NCBI GenBank assembly: GCA_015709205.1
Contig: JACCQO010000017.1
Span: forward strand, 1 to 64,000
Source of the DNA: Desulfovibrionaceae bacterium
GTDB lineage: Bacteria; Desulfobacterota; Desulfovibrionia; Desulfovibrionales; Desulfovibrionaceae
Direction: 5' to 3'
DNA length: 64,000 nucleotides
Positions within the stretch are counted from its first letter, which is position 1, and each line of letters opens with the position of its first letter. The notes below the pieces were generated by a model. It ran no database searches. It had not been told where the DNA came from and saw only the letters and a list, made by a program, of their open reading frames with translations. This document shows positions 59,691-64,000 of this stretch, one piece after another. A program made the position numbers and the translations under genes.

Positions 59691-60572
59691 ATGGATTTCG
59701 CCAGCATCCTGCAATACCTGATCTCCGGCCTGACGGTGGGCGCCACCTACGGCCTCACGGCGCTGGGGTTCACGATCATCTACAACACCACCGGCATCAT
59801 CAACTTCGCCCAGGGCGAGTTCGTGATGCTCGGCGGCATGTTCAGCGTCTTCTTCCTGAACGTGACCGGCCTGCCGCTGCCCCTGGCGGTGGCGGCGGCC
59901 GTGGCCGCCACCGTGGCCGTGGGCGCGTTCATCGAGCGCTGCACCATCCGCCCCGTGAAGCACCCCACCCTGATCCAGCTGATCATCGTGACCATCGGCG
60001 TGTCCATCGTCATCCGGGGCCTGGCCATGCTCGTCTGGGGCAAGGACACCTTCGCCCTGCCCGCCTTTACCGGGGAGACGCCCCTGCGCTTCCTCGGGGC
60101 CACCATCCTGCCGCAGAACCTCTGGATCCTGGGCATCACCCTGGTGCTGCTCGCCGCGCTCAAGCGCTTCTTCGCCGGAACCATGTTCGGCCGCGCCATG
60201 CTGGCCTGCTCGCACAACAAGAAGGCCGCCTATCTCTCGGGCATCGACGTGCAGCGCATGGTGCTCTTCTCCTTCATGCTCTCGGCCTTCATCGGCTCGG
60301 TGGGCGGGGCCATCCTCGCGCCGATCACCATGGCCTCCTACGACCGGGGCATCCTGCTCGGGCTCAAGGGCTTCGCGGCCTGCATCCTGGGCGGCCTGGG
60401 CAACCCCTTCGGCGCGGCCGCGGGCGGGCTGATCCTCGGCGTGCTGGAATCCTTCGGCGCGGGATTCGTCTCCTCGGCCTACAAGGACGCCTTCGCCTTC
60501 CTCATCCTCCTGGGCCTGCTCTTCGTGCGGCCCAGCGGGCTGTTCGGCAAGTCCGCCGCCACGAGGGCCTGA
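59691..60572 (+). CDS. livH: Branched-chain amino acid ABC permease, LivH type
   Basis: A 293-residue permease with eight or so helices. Typical blocks are LISGLTVGATYGLTALGFTIIYNTTGIINFAQGEF in short overlapping parts, and LLGLKGFAACILGGLGNPFGA towards the C terminus. Start ATG 59691 gives MDFASIL; an in-frame TTG at 59682 would add three residues. It forms the channel with the LivM-type subunit encoded next. Confidence 0.94.
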   Translation: MDFASILQYLISGLTVGATYGLTALGFTIIYNTTGIINFAQGEFVMLGGMFSVFFLNVTGLPLPLAVAAAVAATVAVGAFIERCTIRPVKHPTLIQLIIVTIGVSIVIRGLAMLVWGKDTFALPAFTGETPLRFLGATILPQNLWILGITLVLLAALKRFFAGTMFGRAMLACSHNKKAAYLSGIDVQRMVLFSFMLSAFIGSVGGAILAPITMASYDRGILLGLKGFAACILGGLGNPFGAAAGGLILGVLESFGAGFVSSAYKDAFAFLILLGLLFVRPSGLFGKSAATRA

Positions 60573-60576
60573 CGCG

Positions 60577-61626
60577 GTGCGCGCGCTGTTTTCCTCCAGC
60601 CTGGCGCAGACGGGCCTCTTCCTGGCCCTGCTCCTGGCCGCGCCCTGGCTGCTGACCAACGACTACTACCTCACGGTGCTCATCCTCTGCTGCCTGAACG
60701 CGATCATCGTGGTCGGGCTGAACCTGCTGATGGGCTACGCCGGGCAGATATCCCTGGGCCACGCCGCGTTCTACGGCCTGTCCGCCTACACCACGGCCGT
60801 GGCCACGGCCACCTACCAGCTGCCCATGGAGCTGGGGCTGGTGCTCGCCGTGGCCGTGACCGCGCTCATCGCCGTGGGCATCGGCATCCCGGCGCTCAAG
60901 CTCTCGGGGCACTACCTGGGCATGGCCACCATGGGCTTCGGCCTGATCGTCTTCATCTTCCTCAACGAGACCATCGAGCTCACGGGCGGGCCCTCGGGCT
61001 TCGTGGGCATCCCCAGGCTGGAACTCTTCGGCTACGCCTTCGAGACGGACCGCTCCTACTACGTGCTCACGGCCTGCTGCCTGGCCGGGGTGGCGCTGCT
61101 CTCCCTGAACATCATCCATTCCCGCGCGGGCCGGGCGCTTCGGGCCATCCACACCAGCGAGAAGGCGGCCATGACCGCGGCCATCGACATCGCGCGCTAC
61201 AAGCTGCTGGTCTTCGTGCTCTCGGCCGTGTACGCGGCCCTGGCGGGCTTTCTCTACGCCCACTACCTGAGTTTCGTGGCCCCCTCGTCCTTCGGCTTCC
61301 TCTTCAGCGTGGAACTGATCACCATGGTCGTGCTCGGCGGCATGGCCGACCTCTGGGGCGGCATCGCCGGGGCCTTCTTCCTGACCATGCTGCCCGAGTT
61401 CCTGCGCGCCTTCGAGGACATCGAGGTCCTGCTCTTCGGGTCCATCCTGGTGCTGAGCATGCTCCTGCTGCCCGACGGCTTCGCCGGCGGGCTGCGACGG
61501 CTGGCGCGCTTCGCGGCCGCGCGCCTGGGCCGGAGCGGGGGCGGCGCGGACGGCGGAACGGGTGGCGATGTGGACGGACCGGACGCGGCCAAGGCCGCCG
61601 CGCCCGGCGCGGGAGGCCGCCCGTGA
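60577..61626 (+). CDS. livM: Branched-chain amino acid ABC permease, LivM type
   Basis: A 349-residue permease with about 10 helices. Family blocks are LNLLMGYAGQISLGHAAFYGLSAYT, FLNETIELTGGPSGFVGIP and VVLGGMADLWGGIAGA. It starts at GTG 60577, 4 nt after livH, and its stop overlaps the livG start (GTGA). The last 45 residues are Gly/Ala/Asp-rich and extend past the usual end of the family. Confidence 0.94.
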   Translation: MRALFSSSLAQTGLFLALLLAAPWLLTNDYYLTVLILCCLNAIIVVGLNLLMGYAGQISLGHAAFYGLSAYTTAVATATYQLPMELGLVLAVAVTALIAVGIGIPALKLSGHYLGMATMGFGLIVFIFLNETIELTGGPSGFVGIPRLELFGYAFETDRSYYVLTACCLAGVALLSLNIIHSRAGRALRAIHTSEKAAMTAAIDIARYKLLVFVLSAVYAALAGFLYAHYLSFVAPSSFGFLFSVELITMVVLGGMADLWGGIAGAFFLTMLPEFLRAFEDIEVLLFGSILVLSMLLLPDGFAGGLRRLARFAAARLGRSGGGADGGTGGDVDGPDAAKAAAPGAGGRP

Positions 61627-62459
61627 GCGGAGCGGACGTGCAAGCCCCGGTGCTCGCCTGCACCGGCCTGGAGGTGCGCTTCGGCGGCGTGGTCGCTTTG
61701 GACGGGGTGGACTTCCCGGTGGCGCGCGGCTCGATCACCGCGCTCATCGGGCCCAACGGCGCGGGCAAGACCACCCTGCTCAACGCGGTCACCGGCCTGG
61801 TGCGCGTGGCCGGGGGCGCGATCACGCTGAACGGCGCGGACATCACCGCCCTGCCGCCGCACAGACGCGCGGCCGCCGGCGTGGTGCGCACCTTCCAGAA
61901 CCTGGAGACCTTCTCGAACATGTCCGTGCTGGAGAACGTGATGACCGGCGCGCACCGCGTGATCCGCTACCCGCTGGCGCACGCGCTGTTCAAGACGCCG
62001 CTCTACTTCCGGCGCGAACGCGCCTGCCGCGACCACGCCATGGCCCAGCTCGACTTCGTGGGCCTTGCGCACCTGGCCGACGCCCCGGCCACGGAGCTGG
62101 CCTACGGGAGCCTGCGGCTCATGGAGATCGCCCGCGCCCTGGCCGCGCAGCCCGAGCTGCTGCTGCTCGACGAGCCCGCGGCCGGGCTGAACATGAAGGA
62201 GACGCGCACCCTGGGCGCGATCATCCGGCGCATCCGCGACGAGCGCGGTGTGACCGTGGCCCTGGTGGAACACGACATGGACCTGATCATGGACATCAGC
62301 GACGCGATCACGGTGCTCAACTTCGGCCGCGAGCTGGCCCACGGCACGCCCGCCGAGATCCAGCGCAACCCGGCCGTGGTCGCCGCCTATCTGGGCGAGG
62401 ACGAGGCGGAGGACGCCGCGCCCGGCGCAGGCAAAGCCGCGCAGGGAGGCGGCCGATGA
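61623..62459 (+). CDS. livG: Branched-chain amino acid ABC ATPase, LivG type
   Basis: A 278-residue ATPase. Walker A is GPNGAGKTT near residue 45, the signature region is ELAYGSLRLMEIARAL (a YGSLR variant typical of LivG), Walker B is LLLLDEPAAGLN, and the switch His is in ALVEHDMDLIMD. The C-terminal extension is Gly/Ala-rich. It begins at GTG overlapping livM and ends overlapping livF (ATGA). Confidence 0.95.
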   Translation: MSGADVQAPVLACTGLEVRFGGVVALDGVDFPVARGSITALIGPNGAGKTTLLNAVTGLVRVAGGAITLNGADITALPPHRRAAAGVVRTFQNLETFSNMSVLENVMTGAHRVIRYPLAHALFKTPLYFRRERACRDHAMAQLDFVGLAHLADAPATELAYGSLRLMEIARALAAQPELLLLDEPAAGLNMKETRTLGAIIRRIRDERGVTVALVEHDMDLIMDISDAITVLNFGRELAHGTPAEIQRNPAVVAAYLGEDEAEDAAPGAGKAAQGGGR

Positions 62460-63283
62460 TCTCCCTGAAGAACGTGGACGTGTTCTACGGCAAGATCCAC
62501 GCCCTGCGCCGCGCCTCGCTGCACGTGCGCCGGGGCGAGATCGTGGCCCTGATCGGGGCCAACGGCGCGGGCAAGACCACCCTGCTCTCGACCATCTCCG
62601 GCCTGCTGCGCCCGGCCCCGGGCGGACGCATCGACCTCGCGCCCGCAACGGGCGGTGCCTGCCCGGGCCTGCGCGGGGCCGGGAGCGCGGCCAAGAGCGG
62701 GGGAGACGGCGGCGCGAAACCCGCATTCGCCGCCGAACGCATCGACCTGACGCGCCGGAGCCCGGACCGCATCGTGCGCCTGGGCGTGAGCCACGTGCCC
62801 GAGGGACGCCAGGTCTGGGGGCCCATGTCCGTGGCCGACAACATCCTCCTGGGCTCCTACTGCCGCACGGGCCGCGCAGCGCGCGCCCAGGCCGCCGAGG
62901 ACATGGCCGAGCTGTACCGCATGTTCCCGGTGCTCGAGGAACGCAGCGACCAGATGGCGGGCACGCTCTCGGGCGGCGAACAGCAGATGCTGGCCATCGC
63001 CCGCGCGCTCATGGCCCGGCCGCGGCTGCTGCTGCTCGACGAGCCCGGCATGGGTTTGGCCCCCACCGTGACACGAGAAATTTTCCGGCATATTGTCGAT
63101 CTGCGCGACCGTTTCGAACTCACGGTGCTGCTGGTGGAGCAGAATGCCCGCAGCGCGCTGCAGATCGCGGACCGCGGCTACGTGCTGGAGACCGGGCGCA
63201 TCGTGCTTCAGGGACCGGCCGAGGAACTGCTCGCCAACCGCGACGTGCAGCGGGCCTACCTCGGTCGCGACCTGGATTCCTGA
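62456..63283 (+). CDS. livF: Branched-chain amino acid ABC ATPase, LivF type
   Basis: A 275-residue ATPase, longer than the usual 235. Walker A is GANGAGKTT (about 36), the signature LSGGEQQMLAIARAL and Walker B LLLLDEPGMGLAP. About 40 Gly/Ala-rich residues are inserted at about 52-92, between the Walker A helix and the Q-loop side of the domain (after SGLLRPAPGG, before RIVRLGVSHVPEGR). This is a region that faces solvent in related structures. Last gene of the transporter operon. Confidence 0.94.
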   Translation: MISLKNVDVFYGKIHALRRASLHVRRGEIVALIGANGAGKTTLLSTISGLLRPAPGGRIDLAPATGGACPGLRGAGSAAKSGGDGGAKPAFAAERIDLTRRSPDRIVRLGVSHVPEGRQVWGPMSVADNILLGSYCRTGRAARAQAAEDMAELYRMFPVLEERSDQMAGTLSGGEQQMLAIARALMARPRLLLLDEPGMGLAPTVTREIFRHIVDLRDRFELTVLLVEQNARSALQIADRGYVLETGRIVLQGPAEELLANRDVQRAYLGRDLDS

Positions 63284-63305
63284 TGCCGAAAACGGGGGGG
63301 TGAGC

Positions 63306-64000
63306 ATGGCGACGAACTGCACGATACTGGCCATCGACGATTCCAAATCGGCCCTGGAAATCATCCGCGGCGTGCTGGCGACGCAGGAGGGCGTGACCCT
63401 GCTGCTGGCGCACAGCGGCGTGGAGGGATTGGCCGTGGCGCGCGAAAGGCTGCCGGACATCATCCTCCTGGACGTGGTCATGCCCCCGCCGGACGGCTAC
63501 CAGACCTGCCGCGCCATCCGCGCCGACCCGACCCTGGCCGAGGTGCCCGTGCTGATGGTCACCAGCCTGGAGGACCGCGCCTCGCGCCTCGAGGGCCTCG
63601 CCGCCGGAGCCGACGACTTCATCTCCAAGCCCTTCGACGCCGACGAACTGGTGGCGCGCATCCAGTCCATCGCGCGGCTGAACCGCTACCGCCGCCTGCA
63701 CGCCGAACGCGCCAAGTTCGAATGGGTCATCCAGAACGCGGACGACGCCTACGTGGCCGTGGACGGGCTGGACACGATCCTCTACGCCAACCGCCAGGCC
63801 CGGCTCTGCCTGGGGCTGCCCGAGGCGGTCGGCACGGCCGGAATCAACGGAACGGGGGGAGACGGAACAACGGCCGGAAAGACGGAGACCGGCGCGGGGC
63901 GCGGCATCAAATTCCTCAAGCAGGCCGTGGCGCACTTTTCCCTGCAGCCCGAGGAGGCCTGGGCGGCCTGGCCCGCGCACCCGGCGGAGACGCCGCTGTA
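63306..64000 (+). CDS. Response regulator with C-terminal PAS-like region, truncated by window end
   Basis: At least 231 residues. The receiver domain (about 1-125) has IDDS near the N terminus, acceptor Asp in IILLDVVMPPP, Thr in MVTSLED and Lys in FISKPFD. A linker is followed by a PAS-like start (FEWVIQNADDAYVAVDGLDTILYANRQA in short blocks). A Gly/Thr-rich insert, about 190-215, interrupts it. The output, perhaps a kinase or GGDEF domain, lies beyond the window. ATG 63306 lies 22 nt after livF with a GGGGGG run upstream. Confidence 0.88.
   Translation, partial: MATNCTILAIDDSKSALEIIRGVLATQEGVTLLLAHSGVEGLAVARERLPDIILLDVVMPPPDGYQTCRAIRADPTLAEVPVLMVTSLEDRASRLEGLAAGADDFISKPFDADELVARIQSIARLNRYRRLHAERAKFEWVIQNADDAYVAVDGLDTILYANRQARLCLGLPEAVGTAGINGTGGDGTTAGKTETGAGRGIKFLKQAVAHFSLQPEEAWAAWPAHPAETPL

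Overview
The window is GC-rich, gene-dense chromosomal DNA from what looks like a sulfate-reducing deltaproteobacterium of the Desulfovibrio group. The main evidence is a complete Qrc-type menaquinone reductase locus: a hexaheme cytochrome c, a Tat-exported molybdopterin-oxidoreductase-like subunit, a four-cluster ferredoxin subunit and an NrfD-type membrane subunit. A caa3/cc-type oxygen reductase, a tungsten aldehyde oxidoreductase and sigma54-type two-component regulation fit the same group. No rRNA, CRISPR array, insertion sequence or prophage structural gene was seen. There is one tRNA, tRNA-Ser(UGA).

Layout. 1-5744 (minus): oxidase operon sco-coxA-coxC-subunit IV-coxB-ctaB, mostly with overlapping starts and stops. 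5976-8048 (minus): a HyuA-like protein and a small unknown. 8286-8441: a 33-residue hydrophobic peptide gene with its own terminator. 8484-15539: LysR/carboxymuconolactone decarboxylase pair, phosphotransferase, response regulator, htpG, unknown. 15846-17568: tRNA-Ser, a lower-GC alpha/beta hydrolase and a secreted cysteine-rich protein. 18408-27953 (minus): a probable regulated system. A hybrid-type sensor kinase and an NtrC-type regulator lie directly upstream of a four-gene operon (Tat-exported metallo-beta-lactamase-fold protein, polytopic membrane protein, two unknown soluble proteins). That operon has a well-formed sigma54 promoter and repeated dyad sites. 27999-30564: ZIP transporter and a diguanylate cyclase. 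30830-35837: TetR-regulated RND efflux operon. 36185-38318: nucleotide-sugar genes (rmlC, manC). 38363-43329: qrcABCD with promoter and terminator. 43671-45248: an N-x-S/T-rich exported protein with a C-terminal sorting-like tail. 45777-49037: two permeases, a CI-type repressor and a divergent small HTH protein. 49858-54581 (minus): phosphohexomutase, ferredoxin, aldehyde:ferredoxin oxidoreductase, TPM-domain protein and RNase HI in one operon. 54727-56687: hflKC. 57134-63283: branched-chain amino acid type ABC system with two tandem binding proteins. 63306-end: a truncated response regulator.

How the genes work together. Qrc links periplasmic electron carriers to the menaquinone pool. The oxidase and its assembly factors (Sco, CtaB) give oxygen protection or limited respiration. 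RmlC, ManC and the phosphohexomutase supply activated sugars. The sigma54 operon is the best candidate for something undescribed: its promoter, enhancer-like sites, regulator and sensor are contiguous, yet three of the four target proteins have no function I recognise.

A cross-cutting feature is the number of short in-frame tandem repeats and Gly/Ala/Pro-rich loops inserted in otherwise conserved proteins (CtaB, CoxA, LysR, HtpG, ManC, LivF and others). Many lines of open reading frame in this GC-rich DNA are shadows and were left out.
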